64,000 bases of DNA, taken from assembly GCF_012641365.1 (NCBI RefSeq), contig NZ_JABAIM010000001.1:1550001-1614000 (forward strand), given 5' to 3'. Below are positions 24,880 through 33,195 of the stretch, one piece after another (within the stretch, counting starts at the first letter, position 1; every line of letters starts with the position of its first letter). The position numbers were made by a program, and so were the translations under genes. The DNA comes from Leeia aquatica. GTDB lineage: Bacteria; Pseudomonadota; Gammaproteobacteria; Burkholderiales; Leeiaceae. The notes beneath the pieces were generated by a model that was given only the letters and a program-made list of their open reading frames with translations, ran no database searches and was not told where the DNA came from.

Positions 24880-27195
24880 TCAGCCCCGCAACGTCGTTAC
24901 GGCCTGCAACACCGCTTCCGGTGTGGCGGGCATGTTAAGCGCCGGATTACGCTGGTAGCCATCCACACTGGCTACCGCGTCACGAATGGCGTGAAATACC
25001 GAGAAAGCCAGCATCAACGGCGGTTCACCCACCGCCTTGGAGCGGTGGATGCTGTCTTCCACGTTGGCATTGTCAAACAGCGCCACCCGCAGGTCAGCCG
25101 GGACATCACTGGCGGCCGGAATTTTGTAGGTGCTGGGGGCGTGCGTCATCAGCTTGCCGGCTGCGTTCCAGTACAGTTCTTCGGTGGTCAGCCAGCCCAT
25201 GCCCTGTACAAAGCCGCCTTCAATCTGGCCAATGTCCAGCGCCGGATTGATGGAGCGCCCAACATCATGCAGGATGTCGGCGCGCAGCAGCTTGCTCTCG
25301 CCGGTGAGGGTGTCGATGATCACCTCCGCCACCGCCGCGCCATAGGCGAAGTAGTAGAACGGCCGCCCGGTCAGCGTCTTGCTGTCGTAATGAATCTTCG
25401 GCGTCTTGTAGAAACCGCTGGCCGACAGCGACACGCGGGCCAGATAGGCTTGCTTCACCACCTCGGCAAAGCGGAAGGTCTGCTCGCCCACCCGTACCTG
25501 CCCCTCAGCAAAGTGGACTTGCTCCGCAGCAACCTGATACCGCTCAGCGAGGAAGGTGACCAACCGCGCCTTGATCTGCTGCGCGGCGTGCTGGGCGGCC
25601 TTGCCATTGAGATCGGTTCCGCTGGAGGCTGCGGTCGCCGAGGTATTCGGCACCTTGCTGGTGTCGGTAGCGGTCACCCGCACTTGCGACAAGGCCAGCC
25701 CCAGCTCATGCGCCACCACCTGCGCCACCTTGGTATTCAGGCCCTGCCCCATTTCGGTACCGCCGTGGTTGAGTAGCACCGAGCCATCGGTATACACATG
25801 CAGCAGCGCGCCAGCCTGATTAAAGAAGGTGGCGGTAAACGAAATGCCAAACTTGACCGGGGTGAGCGCAATGCCGCGCTTGAGCACCGGGCTGCTGGCG
25901 TTAAACGCGCGGATGGCCTCGCGGCGGGCGCGGTAATCGCTGCTGGCTTCCAGCTCCGGCAACAGACGCGGTAGGCAGTTATCCTCCACCTCCATGCCGT
26001 AGTGGGTGGATAAGCGGGTGCGGTCCTGCCCGTCCGGGCCACCGTAGAGGTTGATATAGCGCACGTCCAGCGGGTCGCGCCCCAGTGTGCGGGCGATGTC
26101 GTCCACGATGTACTCGATGGCCGCCACGCCCTGCGGCCCGCCAAAGCCCCGGAAGGCGGTGTTGGACTGCGTGTTGGTGCGGCCCCGCAGCGAGCGGATG
26201 GCTACCGCGTCCAGGTAATAGGCATTGTCGAGGTGGAATACCGCGCGGTCGTTCACCGGGCCGGACAGGTCGGCGCTCCAGCCACAGCGCGAGGCCAGCG
26301 TGGTTTTCAGGCCGAGGATGCGGCCCTCATCGTCAAACCCGACATCGTAGTCCACCACGAAGTCGTGACGTTTGCCGGTGAGCATGAAATCATCGTCACG
26401 GTCGGCACGCAGCTTGACCGGTCGGCCACTGGCTTGCGCCAGCAGCGCTGCGGTGCAAGCGAACAGCGCCGATTGCGATTCCTTGCCACCAAAACCACCG
26501 CCCATGCGGCGGCATTCGACGGTCACATCGTGGCTGTGCCAGCCGAGCGCGTGCGCCACCATATGCTGCATCTCGGTCGGATGCTGGGTGGAGCTGTACA
26601 GCAGCAGGCTGTGCTGCTCCTTGGGCAGCGCGTAGGCAATCTGCCCTTCCAGATAGAACTGCTCCTGCCCGCCGACCTGACATTGCCCTTGCAGCCGGTG
26701 CGGTGCGGCAGCCAGCGCGGCTTCCGCCTCGCCACGCCGCAGCTCCACCGGCGGCAACACCCAGGACTCGGCCTCTACCGCCTGCTGCGCGGTGAGAATC
26801 GCCGGTAGCGGCTCGTACGCCACCTGTGCCAGCCGCACGGCGCGGCGTGCCTGCTCACGCGTCTCCGCCGCTACCGCAAACAGCGCCTGGCCGAGGAAGT
26901 GCACGGTATCGGTCGCCAGAATCGGCTCGTCCGGCAGCACCGGGCCGCACAGATTGGCACCGGGAATGTCGGCAGCGGTGATCACGCAGCGCACCCCCGG
27001 CGCTTGCCGTACCGCATCCAGGTTCATGCTGAGGATGCGGGCATGGGCCTGGCTGGAGAGGCCCAGCGCGGCGTGCAGGGTACCTTTCAGCTCCGGCAGG
27101 TCGTCGGTATACGGTGCGCGACCGCTGACATGCAGGCGAGCGCTTTCGTGCTCGACGCTGTGGCCGACGATGCCTGGCAAGTGGGTGGCGCTCAT
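24880..27195 (-). CDS. xdhB: Xanthine dehydrogenase, molybdenum-binding subunit
   Basis: A 771-residue large subunit that holds the molybdopterin cofactor and oxidises hypoxanthine to xanthine and xanthine to urate. Key motifs are GHSVEHESARLHVSGRAPYTDD at the start, RMGGGFGGKES, FRGFGGPQG, GGTEMGQGLNTKV, and the C-terminal KAVGEPPLMLAFSVF with the catalytic glutamate. The length is normal. The ATG overlaps the xdhA stop by 4 bases. It acts in the cytosol with XdhA, and needs XdhC for cofactor loading. Confidence 0.96.
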   Translation of the reverse strand: MSATHLPGIVGHSVEHESARLHVSGRAPYTDDLPELKGTLHAALGLSSQAHARILSMNLDAVRQAPGVRCVITAADIPGANLCGPVLPDEPILATDTVHFLGQALFAVAAETREQARRAVRLAQVAYEPLPAILTAQQAVEAESWVLPPVELRRGEAEAALAAAPHRLQGQCQVGGQEQFYLEGQIAYALPKEQHSLLLYSSTQHPTEMQHMVAHALGWHSHDVTVECRRMGGGFGGKESQSALFACTAALLAQASGRPVKLRADRDDDFMLTGKRHDFVVDYDVGFDDEGRILGLKTTLASRCGWSADLSGPVNDRAVFHLDNAYYLDAVAIRSLRGRTNTQSNTAFRGFGGPQGVAAIEYIVDDIARTLGRDPLDVRYINLYGGPDGQDRTRLSTHYGMEVEDNCLPRLLPELEASSDYRARREAIRAFNASSPVLKRGIALTPVKFGISFTATFFNQAGALLHVYTDGSVLLNHGGTEMGQGLNTKVAQVVAHELGLALSQVRVTATDTSKVPNTSATAASSGTDLNGKAAQHAAQQIKARLVTFLAERYQVAAEQVHFAEGQVRVGEQTFRFAEVVKQAYLARVSLSASGFYKTPKIHYDSKTLTGRPFYYFAYGAAVAEVIIDTLTGESKLLRADILHDVGRSINPALDIGQIEGGFVQGMGWLTTEELYWNAAGKLMTHAPSTYKIPAASDVPADLRVALFDNANVEDSIHRSKAVGEPPLMLAFSVFHAIRDAVASVDGYQRNPALNMPATPEAVLQAVTTLRG

Positions 27196-28649
27196 GCGGA
27201 GGCCTCCTGTTGTTTGACCCAGGCCAGCACGCTGACCGGCGCATTGCCGCTGCTCTCCAGCCAGAAGCGGTACAGCAGGTTCTGCGCCGCTTGCAGGCGG
27301 TAGGCGGCACTGGCGCGCATGTCACTCAGCGGCTGAAAATCGGTCGCCAGCGCCTGCATCGCAAGGCGAACACTGTCTTCACCCCAGTGTTGCCCGACCA
27401 AGGCCTGCTCGGCAGCCTGCGCCCGCTTCGGCGTGGCGGCCATGCCGCCAAAAGCCAGCCGTGCCGCCTGCACCATGCCGTCCTGCAATTGCAGCGCAAA
27501 GCCACACATGACGGCTGAAATGTCCTGATCGAAGCGCTTGGAGAGTTTATAGGCACGGAACAGGCGGGCATCCGGCAAGGGGATGCGCAGTGCCTGCACA
27601 AATTCGCCCGGCTGCATGGCGTTCTTCTGGTAGGCCAGATAGAGGTCTTCCAGCGGCAGGTTGCGTGTGGTGGTCCCACCGCGCAACACCACTTCGGTGG
27701 ACAGCGCGATCAGTGCGGGCATGGCATCGCCGATCGGTGAACCATTGGCGACATTGCCGCCCAAGGTACCGGCATTGCGAATCGGGGTGGACGCGAAGCG
27801 CTGGTGCAATTCCTGCAGTTGCGGATAGTGCCGCACCAGCGCGGCGAACGCGTCATTCAGACTGACCGCCGCGCCAATCTGCAGCACGCCATCCTGCTCG
27901 CTGACCGTATGCAACTCGGCCACCCGGCCCAGATAGAGGATATCGCCCAGCTCGCGGAATTGCTTGGTCACCCACAGGCCGACGTCAGTGCCACCGGCCA
28001 GCATGCGGGCTTGTGGCTTGGCCTGCCGCAAGGCGGCCAGCTCGTCCAGACTGACCGGGGCGTGGAAATGCTGGCCATCGCGTTCAATGTGCAGCGACTC
28101 ACCGGCGGACAGCTGATCCAGCTGCTGGCGCAGCGCGCGCCGGTCCAGCGTGTCACGCGGCAGCTGGTACATGCGCTGGGCGGCGTCGAAAATCGGGCGA
28201 TAGCCGGTGCAGCGGCACAGGTTGCCGGACAGGCAATCCGCCACCTCGCTGCGTTCGGCCTGCGGCTGGTTCTGGTAGAGGGCAAACAGCGACATCACAA
28301 AGCCCGGCGTGCAGAAGCCGCACTGCGAGGCATGGCAATCCACCATCGCCTGCTGCACCGGGTGCAGTGGGCCACTGGCGTCGCTCAGTGCTTCGACGGT
28401 ATACAGGGCTTTGCCGTGCAGGGTGGGGATGAACTGGATACAGGCGTTAATGGCCTTGAGGGACACACTGTCCCCGTCCGGCTCGGCCAGCACCACGGTA
28501 CAGGCGCCACAATCGCCTTCGGCGCAGCCTTCCTTGGTGCCGGTACAGCCGGCCTCTTCACGCAGGTACTGCAGAACGGTACGGGTGGGTTGCGGTGCCT
28601 GCAGCGTGTGCGCCACCCCGTTCAGCAGAAAGCGGACTTCGCCTTCCAT
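27192..28649 (-). CDS. xdhA: Xanthine dehydrogenase, iron-sulfur and FAD subunit
   Basis: A 485-residue subunit with two 2Fe-2S clusters and FAD, carrying electrons from the molybdenum site to NAD. The N-terminal ferredoxin-type cluster motif is CTGTKEGCAEGDCGAC; the second is CGFCTPGF with LSGNLCRCTGYRPI. The FAD domain includes ARMLAGGTDVGLWVTK and TLGGNVANGSPIGD. A GGAGGAGAGG element precedes the ATG. It follows allA after 287 bases of repeat-rich DNA and is the first gene of the xdhABC-deaminase-ABC run, so a promoter may lie in that gap. Confidence 0.96.
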   Translation of the reverse strand: MEGEVRFLLNGVAHTLQAPQPTRTVLQYLREEAGCTGTKEGCAEGDCGACTVVLAEPDGDSVSLKAINACIQFIPTLHGKALYTVEALSDASGPLHPVQQAMVDCHASQCGFCTPGFVMSLFALYQNQPQAERSEVADCLSGNLCRCTGYRPIFDAAQRMYQLPRDTLDRRALRQQLDQLSAGESLHIERDGQHFHAPVSLDELAALRQAKPQARMLAGGTDVGLWVTKQFRELGDILYLGRVAELHTVSEQDGVLQIGAAVSLNDAFAALVRHYPQLQELHQRFASTPIRNAGTLGGNVANGSPIGDAMPALIALSTEVVLRGGTTTRNLPLEDLYLAYQKNAMQPGEFVQALRIPLPDARLFRAYKLSKRFDQDISAVMCGFALQLQDGMVQAARLAFGGMAATPKRAQAAEQALVGQHWGEDSVRLAMQALATDFQPLSDMRASAAYRLQAAQNLLYRFWLESSGNAPVSVLAWVKQQEASA

Positions 28650-28806
28650 CAGCCTCTCCTCCAGCCATCCGGTGGTCCGGATTGTTGCGCCGTGCGCCGT
28701 CGCCAGAGGTTCCGGGCGCTGCGCCGGTCTTCAGGGTCCATCTTGCGCCGTCCGCCCGCAGGCGGCGACGCAGTTTGTCAGGTTCCCGGCGTACGCCGGG
28801 ATGCCA

Positions 28807-28856
28807 ACCAGCAGCCCATTCGCCATACCCCCCGGTGTTTTGAATGGCCTGCTGGT
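28807..28856. repeat. Hairpin element, copy 2, with shared 16-nt loop
   Basis: Arms ACCAGCAGCCCATTC (28807-28821) and GAATGGCCTGCTGGT (28842-28856) pair over 15 bp with one mismatch. The loop begins with GCCATACCCCCCGGTG (28822-28837), which occurs exactly two more times within 290 bases, each time between a different pair of complementary arms. Confidence 0.75.
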
Positions 28857-28867
28857 CGTGCTCGGTG

Positions 28868-28885
28868 TGCACCCTATTGGGTGCA
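28868..28885. repeat. Short perfect hairpin TGCACCC/GGGTGCA
   Basis: A 7-bp stem with loop TATT between the two larger hairpin elements. A similar hairpin (GCACCC-ATAC-GGGTGC) lies at 59507-59522 after the peptidase gene. Neither has a T-run, so neither is a typical intrinsic terminator. Confidence 0.5.
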
Positions 28886-28890
28886 ATAAC

Positions 28891-28939
28891 TGACCAGGGC
28901 GTGACGCCATACCCCCCGGTGTTGTGCCACGCCCGGTCA
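28891..28939. repeat. Hairpin element, copy 1, overlapping the allA stop
   Basis: TGACCAGGGCGTG (28891-28903) and CACGCCCGGTCA (28928-28939) pair over 12 bp with one bulged base. The loop contains GCCATACCCCCCGGTG at 28906-28921. The right arm covers the allA stop codon, so the hairpin forms right at the end of that gene. Confidence 0.75.
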
Positions 28940-29476
28940 GTTTTGCTCGGTTTGCGCCGCACGCGCCGCTTGCAGCATGGACAGATCAATCTGCCACGGC
29001 TCAGCCAGCGCGACTTCGTCGCAGTTATGTCCTTGGCCACCACGGTCAACGACGATGAAGTCGGACGTGTGGTGCAAGGCCAGCAGCGGGTGATGCCATA
29101 CCCCCCGGTGATAGTTCACCCCCTGCCAGCCTGTGCTCAGGAAGGCGCACACCGCCGCGGGATCCAGCTCACCCGGCGGTGCCACCACAATCAGATACTC
29201 CGTTTCGCCCAGCGGCAGGAAAGCCTGGCTGCCAAGCGGGTGCCGTTCCATCATGCTGATGGTGATCGGCAGGTCGCGGGCCTGGCCGCGAAACACATTG
29301 ATTAACGGTCGGCCACCCTGCTCGGCGACATCGACCTGCGCCAGATCATGGTAGCGCTCGCAGCTGCCACCATTGATCGGGTAATGCCGAGCGCCTGCCA
29401 GCTCGATCACATCGCCAAACGGCGCAAACGCCGCGCGGCTGAGCGGTTCAACCCGGAGGGGGCGCACGTGGTCCAT
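28937..29476 (-). CDS. allA: Ureidoglycolate lyase
   Basis: A 179-residue cupin-type enzyme that splits ureidoglycolate into glyoxylate and urea, the last step of the allantoin route here. Diagnostic segments are [38 protein letters not shown] and [16 protein letters not shown] with metal-binding histidines; the end of the cupin is VVDRGG. The ATG overlaps the allantoicase stop by one base (TGATG). The codons for RGVWH form the 16-nt sequence that also appears in two hairpins just downstream of the gene. Confidence 0.95.
   Translation of the reverse strand: MDHVRPLRVEPLSRAAFAPFGDVIELAGARHYPINGGSCERYHDLAQVDVAEQGGRPLINVFRGQARDLPITISMMERHPLGSQAFLPLGETEYLIVVAPPGELDPAAVCAFLSTGWQGVNYHRGVWHHPLLALHHTSDFIVVDRGGQGHNCDEVALAEPWQIDLSMLQAARAAQTEQN
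29078..29131. repeat. Hairpin element, copy 3, inside allA
   Basis: GGCCAGCAGCGGGTGA (29078-29093) and TCACCCCCTGCCAGCC (29116-29131) pair over 16 positions with three mismatches, around the same GCCATACCCCCCGGTG (29095-29110). Here the sequence encodes the conserved YHRGVWHHP of AllA, so the copy is constrained as protein-coding DNA. Confidence 0.65.
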
Positions 29477-30489
29477 CAGCGCACCGCCAGCTTGCCGTGC
29501 AGGCGCAGGCGGCTCACCCCGCCATCGGGGATGATGTTGAGGCGCACATGCGTTACCGGCCCCAGCTTGGCAATTTCACTGCTGAAATAGTGCTGCGCGT
29601 CCATGCTCAGCTTCTGCTCCGGCAGCAGTACCGGCCAGAACATGCTCTGCGTGATCAGCGAGCTTTCGGTGCCGCCAGTGATGTAACCGGCCTGGATGCT
29701 GCAGCGGTCCGGGTAGTTGCCCTTGAAGTGGCAGGTGTCCACTTCAATCTGTTCGATCACGCCGGGGTGACCCAGCGCGATGATGCACCAGTCGTTGCCC
29801 GGCTCGCGGCGGCGGCGGGTTTCCCAGCCGTCACCCATGTTCTCGCCACGCCCCGGCATCAGCAGGTTATGCGGCGCACCAAAGTGGGCGTCGTTCCACG
29901 CCACCGGACGGCCACCATTTTCTGCGGCCACCAGATCGTACAGCGCACTGCGATCACGCCCGGCCCAGTCACAGGCGGGTTCGCCATACACCCGCAGGCG
30001 GGCCACGCCGCCATCCGGGTAAATGTTCAGCCGCAGATGGGTCCACGCCTCGCGGCTGGCGACCGCCAGGTAGTGATGGCTATTGCCCTGCAGATTGGTC
30101 GACGGCAGGATCTCCTGCCATACCGTGCTGTCATCCGGTGTACCTTCGCAGCGGCAGGCGTCGATCGACGCGGCGGGCGGGTAGTTGCCAGTGAAGTGGC
30201 TGGTGTCGATGTCCACACCGTGAATCACCCCCGGCAGGCCGAGCTGGACGATGGCCCAGTCGTGACCATTGCTGCGTTTGCGTCGGGTTTCCCAGCCATC
30301 CATCCACTTGCCGTGGTCGTCGTACTTGCCGGGAATGAACTGCGCCGGCTCCGGGTTCAGCATGCGCGACAGCGGCGCAAAGAACTCATCGGTGGCAAAC
30401 AGCCCGGCCGCGCCCAGCTTGGGGTGCGCCAGATTGATGAATTGCCGGACGAAGGCAGGGGCATTCGGGTCAAACTGTACAGCGGCCAT
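29476..30489 (-). CDS. alc: Allantoicase
   Basis: A 337-residue enzyme that hydrolyses allantoate to ureidoglycolate and urea. It consists of two similar jelly-roll halves, each with the repeat pattern '[24 protein letters not shown]' then '[10 protein letters not shown]', and '[21 protein letters not shown]' then '[10 protein letters not shown]'. Both halves end with an [17 protein letters not shown]-type motif. The length matches the family. The stop overlaps the allA start, and uraD lies 2 bases upstream, so the genes are co-transcribed. Confidence 0.95.
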   Translation of the reverse strand: MAAVQFDPNAPAFVRQFINLAHPKLGAAGLFATDEFFAPLSRMLNPEPAQFIPGKYDDHGKWMDGWETRRKRSNGHDWAIVQLGLPGVIHGVDIDTSHFTGNYPPAASIDACRCEGTPDDSTVWQEILPSTNLQGNSHHYLAVASREAWTHLRLNIYPDGGVARLRVYGEPACDWAGRDRSALYDLVAAENGGRPVAWNDAHFGAPHNLLMPGRGENMGDGWETRRRREPGNDWCIIALGHPGVIEQIEVDTCHFKGNYPDRCSIQAGYITGGTESSLITQSMFWPVLLPEQKLSMDAQHYFSSEIAKLGPVTHVRLNIIPDGGVSRLRLHGKLAVR

Positions 30490-30491
30490 GC

Positions 30492-31010
30492 TTATTCCTT
30501 CACCAGATCACTGAGGCGGAATTGCGCGATACGGGCAATCTGCCGCAGGCATTCTGCAAATTCCTGTTCCTCATCCTGCGCCAGCCGCGCAGCAAACTGC
30601 TCAATAATCTCCGCCCGCTGCCAGCCCTTCACCGCCAGGATGAAGGGGAAGCCAAACTTGTCGCGGTAGGCCTGGTTCAGGTCTTGCAGGCGCGCATACT
30701 CTTCCGGGCTGCACTGGGTCAGCCCGGCGCCGGACTGCTCCCTGGTTGAATCCGCAGTAAGCTCGCCACGGATGGCGGCCTTGCCCGCCAGCTCCGGGTG
30801 GGCGCAGATCAGCGCGCGTTGGCGAACCGGATCAGCCGACCACATCACCTCGCACATTTTCTGGTGCAGGTCATCCACGCTGACGAAAGGCCGCCGGTGC
30901 CAGGCACCTTCAGCCACCCACGGTGAGTGCTCGAACACGCCGCCCAGCAGCGAGACAAACGCGCCAAGGTCAGCATGGTTCAGTGCGGTCAGGCTATACG
31001 GTGGGTTCAT
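30492..31010 (-). CDS. uraD: OHCU decarboxylase
   Basis: A 172-residue enzyme that decarboxylates 2-oxo-4-hydroxy-4-carboxy-5-ureidoimidazoline to S-allantoin. It is an all-helical protein with [28 protein letters not shown] (the conserved catalytic histidine region), [20 protein letters not shown] and [10 protein letters not shown] take the ATG at 31010 ([18 protein letters not shown]), which overlaps the puuE stop by 4 bases; a longer in-frame form would run into puuE with no family support. Confidence 0.94.
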   Translation of the reverse strand: MNPPYSLTALNHADLGAFVSLLGGVFEHSPWVAEGAWHRRPFVSVDDLHQKMCEVMWSADPVRQRALICAHPELAGKAAIRGELTADSTREQSGAGLTQCSPEEYARLQDLNQAYRDKFGFPFILAVKGWQRAEIIEQFAARLAQDEEQEFAECLRQIARIAQFRLSDLVKE

Positions 31011-31927
31011 GCCAGCTCCGGAGCCGGGTGCCGGGCGATCCAGTGCCGGGCAATATCGACCCGGCGGCAGATCCACACCCGGTCGTGCGACTGTACATAG
31101 TCCAGAAAACGCTGCAGCGCGCGAAAACGGGCCGGACGGCCCAGCAAGCGGCAGTGCATGCCGATGGACAGCATTTTCGGCGCGGTTTCACCTTCGGCAT
31201 ACAGCACGTCAAAGGCGTCCTTCAGATACTGATAGAACTGCTCGCCACTGTTGAAGCCTTGCGCGGCGGCAAAGCGCATGTCATTGCTGTCCAGCGTATA
31301 CGGCACCACCAGATGCGGCTTGCCGGCCACCTGCACCCAGTATGGCAGATCGTCAGCGTAGGAATCGGCGTCGTAAAGGAAACCACCGTGTTCGACCACC
31401 AGCTGGCGGGTCTGCGGGCTGTCGCGCCCGGTGTACCAGCCCAGTGGCGCGTCGCCAGTGAGCTTGCGGATGATCTCAACCGCCTCTTGCATATGGGCGC
31501 GCTCGGTTTCCACGTCCACATTCTGATAGCTGATCCAGCGCAGGCCGTGACAGGCAATCTCGTGACCGCCTTCAACGAAAGCGCGGGTCAGCTCCGGATG
31601 CCGCGCCAGCGCCATCGACACACCAAAAATGGTCAGCGGCAGGCCGCGTCGCTCAAATTCATTGAGGATGCGCCACACCCCGGCACGTGAGCCGTACTCG
31701 TAGATCGACTCCATGCTCATATGACGGTTGCTGAAAGCGGCCGCACCAATGATCTCGGACAGGAAGGTCTCGGACGCCGGGTCGCCATGCAGTACACAGT
31801 TCTCGCCGCCCTCCTCATAGTTGAGGACGAACTGCAGCGCCACCCGTGCCTGGCCAGGCCAATCGGCCTGAGGCACCGATCGGCCATAGCCGATCAGGTC
31901 GCGCGGGTAGTTCGGGTCGATCTGCAT
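31007..31927 (-). CDS. puuE: Allantoinase, polysaccharide-deacetylase type (PuuE)
   Basis: A 306-residue NodB-fold enzyme that hydrolyses allantoin to allantoate. It is unrelated to the amidohydrolase-type AllB. It begins DPNYPRDLIGYGRSVPQADWP, then has VLNYEEGGENCVLHGD, EGGHEIACHGLRWISYQ and WYTGRDSPQTRQLV, and a late GMHCRLLGRPARF, all family markers. The ATG at 31927 gives the usual N terminus; an upstream in-frame ATG would add 20 residues unlike the family. It lies 19 bases after the GntR gene. Confidence 0.95.
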   Translation of the reverse strand: MQIDPNYPRDLIGYGRSVPQADWPGQARVALQFVLNYEEGGENCVLHGDPASETFLSEIIGAAAFSNRHMSMESIYEYGSRAGVWRILNEFERRGLPLTIFGVSMALARHPELTRAFVEGGHEIACHGLRWISYQNVDVETERAHMQEAVEIIRKLTGDAPLGWYTGRDSPQTRQLVVEHGGFLYDADSYADDLPYWVQVAGKPHLVVPYTLDSNDMRFAAAQGFNSGEQFYQYLKDAFDVLYAEGETAPKMLSIGMHCRLLGRPARFRALQRFLDYVQSHDRVWICRRVDIARHWIARHPAPELA

Positions 31928-31946
31928 GTCGTTTCCGCTCTCGGTC

Positions 31947-32630
31947 TCAGTCTGGCTGGGTCTGCACGGTGCGGCTGCGGAACACATGTTCCAGCGACAC
32001 GGCAGGCTCGGCCCCCATCAGGTTCAACTTGTGCTCCACCATGCCGAGGTGCGAGGTCATGCACTGCACCGCCAGCGTGGCATTGCCGCTCTCGATGGCA
32101 TCGAGAATGGCATCGTGTTCATCAAACGAGCAGCAGTTACTGCTGCGCGGGTCGTACAGCGCCGAAATCAGCGGGTAGCGCAGCACCAGGTTCTGCACGT
32201 ATTCCACCATCACCTGGTTACCCGACAATTCCACCAGCCGGTTATGAAAATCCAGCGAGCGGCGTACCCAGCCCGGGTAGTCTTTGTCGTGGAAGCATTG
32301 CCGCTCTTCCTTGACCAGATTCCGCAGCGTGCCCAGTTGCGGTTTGGGCGATTGCCCGGCCATCTTGGCCACCACGGCGGTTTCCAGCACCCGGCGCACT
32401 TCAAACGTGTCGCGCGCCTCATCCACTGTGGGCGTCGCGACAAACGCGCCGCGGTTGAAATGCAACTCCACCATTTTCTTGCTGGCGAGCTGCGTCAGCA
32501 CCTTGCGCAGCGCATTGCGCTTGACGCCGAAGATCTCGCACAGTGTCACCTCGGTCAGCTTGGTGCCGGGGGGTAACTGGCGCGACATGATCGCGTCAAA
32601 TATCTCTTGGTACAGTTCTTCTTCACTCAT
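31947..32630 (-). CDS. GntR-family (FCD) regulator of purine catabolism
   Basis: A 227-residue regulator: an N-terminal winged helix (LPPGTKLTEVTLCEIFGVKRNALRKVL, then KKMVELHFNRGAFV) and a helical FCD effector domain (DFHNRLVELSGN, DEHDAILDAIESGNATLAVQC, with metal-binding histidines). It heads the minus-strand operon puuE-uraD-alc-allA and is divergent from hiuH-puuD. The intergenic DNA holds two TTGTnnACAA sites, the consensus type of FCD proteins, so it probably controls both directions and itself. The ligand is presumably a late intermediate such as allantoin, urate or glyoxylate, by inference. Confidence 0.88.
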   Translation of the reverse strand: MSEEELYQEIFDAIMSRQLPPGTKLTEVTLCEIFGVKRNALRKVLTQLASKKMVELHFNRGAFVATPTVDEARDTFEVRRVLETAVVAKMAGQSPKPQLGTLRNLVKEERQCFHDKDYPGWVRRSLDFHNRLVELSGNQVMVEYVQNLVLRYPLISALYDPRSSNCCSFDEHDAILDAIESGNATLAVQCMTSHLGMVEHKLNLMGAEPAVSLEHVFRSRTVQTQPD

Positions 32631-32671
32631 GTGTTTGTCCGGGGGAGAAGGTGCAACACATTTTCGGCTTT

Positions 32672-32717
32672 GATTGTTGACAATTATTGGGCCACGGTTT
32701 CATGATTGTCAACAATC
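32672..32717. promoter_or_regulatory. Divergent operator for the FCD-GntR regulator
   Basis: GATTGTTGACAAT (32672-32684) and ATTGTCAACAATC (32705-32717) form a perfect 13-bp inverted repeat with a 20-base spacer; each arm also holds its own TTGTnnACAA palindrome. The left arm contains TTGACA (32677-32682), which with CATGAT at 32701-32706 (18-base spacing) could be the hiuH promoter, so binding would block it. Confidence 0.78.
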
Positions 32718-32841
32718 CACTCAAAATCGTCGAAAATATGCTGATGTCAAGTCAGTAAAACAGGCGCCCGTGTCACTGCTATCCTGAAGGCAGGACGGTG
32801 CACTGCGGGTTGGACCGGAGAACAGCACAGAGGAGAGACAG

Positions 32842-33195
32842 ATGGGTCGCCTGACCACGCACATACTGGATACCGCCGCCGGGCTACCGGGCAAGGATAT
32901 CCGCATCGAACTCTACACCATTAGCGGTACGGCGCGTCGCCTGCTGCGCGAAACCCGCAGCAACGACGATGGCCGCTGCGATAGCCCGCTGCTGGAAGGT
33001 GAGGCGTTCCAGACCGGGATTTACGAGCTGGTGTTTCACGCGGGCGACTACTTTGCGGCACGCGGTACCCCGCTGCCGGAGCCCCGCTTTGTCGATCAGG
33101 TGGTGCTGCGCTTTGGCATCGCCGACACTGACAGCCACTACCACGTACCGCTGCTGGTCAGCCCGTGGAGCTACTCAACCTACAGGGGAAGCTGA
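32842..33195 (+). CDS. hiuH: 5-hydroxyisourate hydrolase
   Basis: A 117-residue transthyretin-like protein that hydrolyses 5-hydroxyisourate, the product of urate oxidation, to OHCU. The N-terminal [12 protein letters not shown] and the C-terminal [18 protein letters not shown] are the family signatures; the YRGS end separates it from vertebrate transthyretin. There is no signal peptide, so it is cytosolic. A GAGGAGAGA element precedes the ATG. The stop overlaps the puuD start by one base (TGATG). Confidence 0.96.
   Translation: MGRLTTHILDTAAGLPGKDIRIELYTISGTARRLLRETRSNDDGRCDSPLLEGEAFQTGIYELVFHAGDYFAARGTPLPEPRFVDQVVLRFGIADTDSHYHVPLLVSPWSYSTYRGS

Larger units (their letters stand above)
28650..28936. 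other. Repeat-rich gap between xdhA and allA
   Basis: No gene is supported in these 287 bases. The stretch holds two long hairpins with an identical 16-nt loop (listed separately), a perfect TGCACCC/GGGTGCA hairpin at 28868-28885, and a 16-bp palindrome CCCGGCGTACGCCGGG at 28788-28803 approximately. An open minus-strand frame across it with repeated NTGGYG is an artefact of the repeats. Confidence 0.6.

Noticed and set aside
28558-29049. A 163-codon minus-strand frame with repeated NTGGYG
   Set aside because: It overlaps xdhA and allA out of frame; the repeats come from the 16-nt hairpin loop, not from a protein family.
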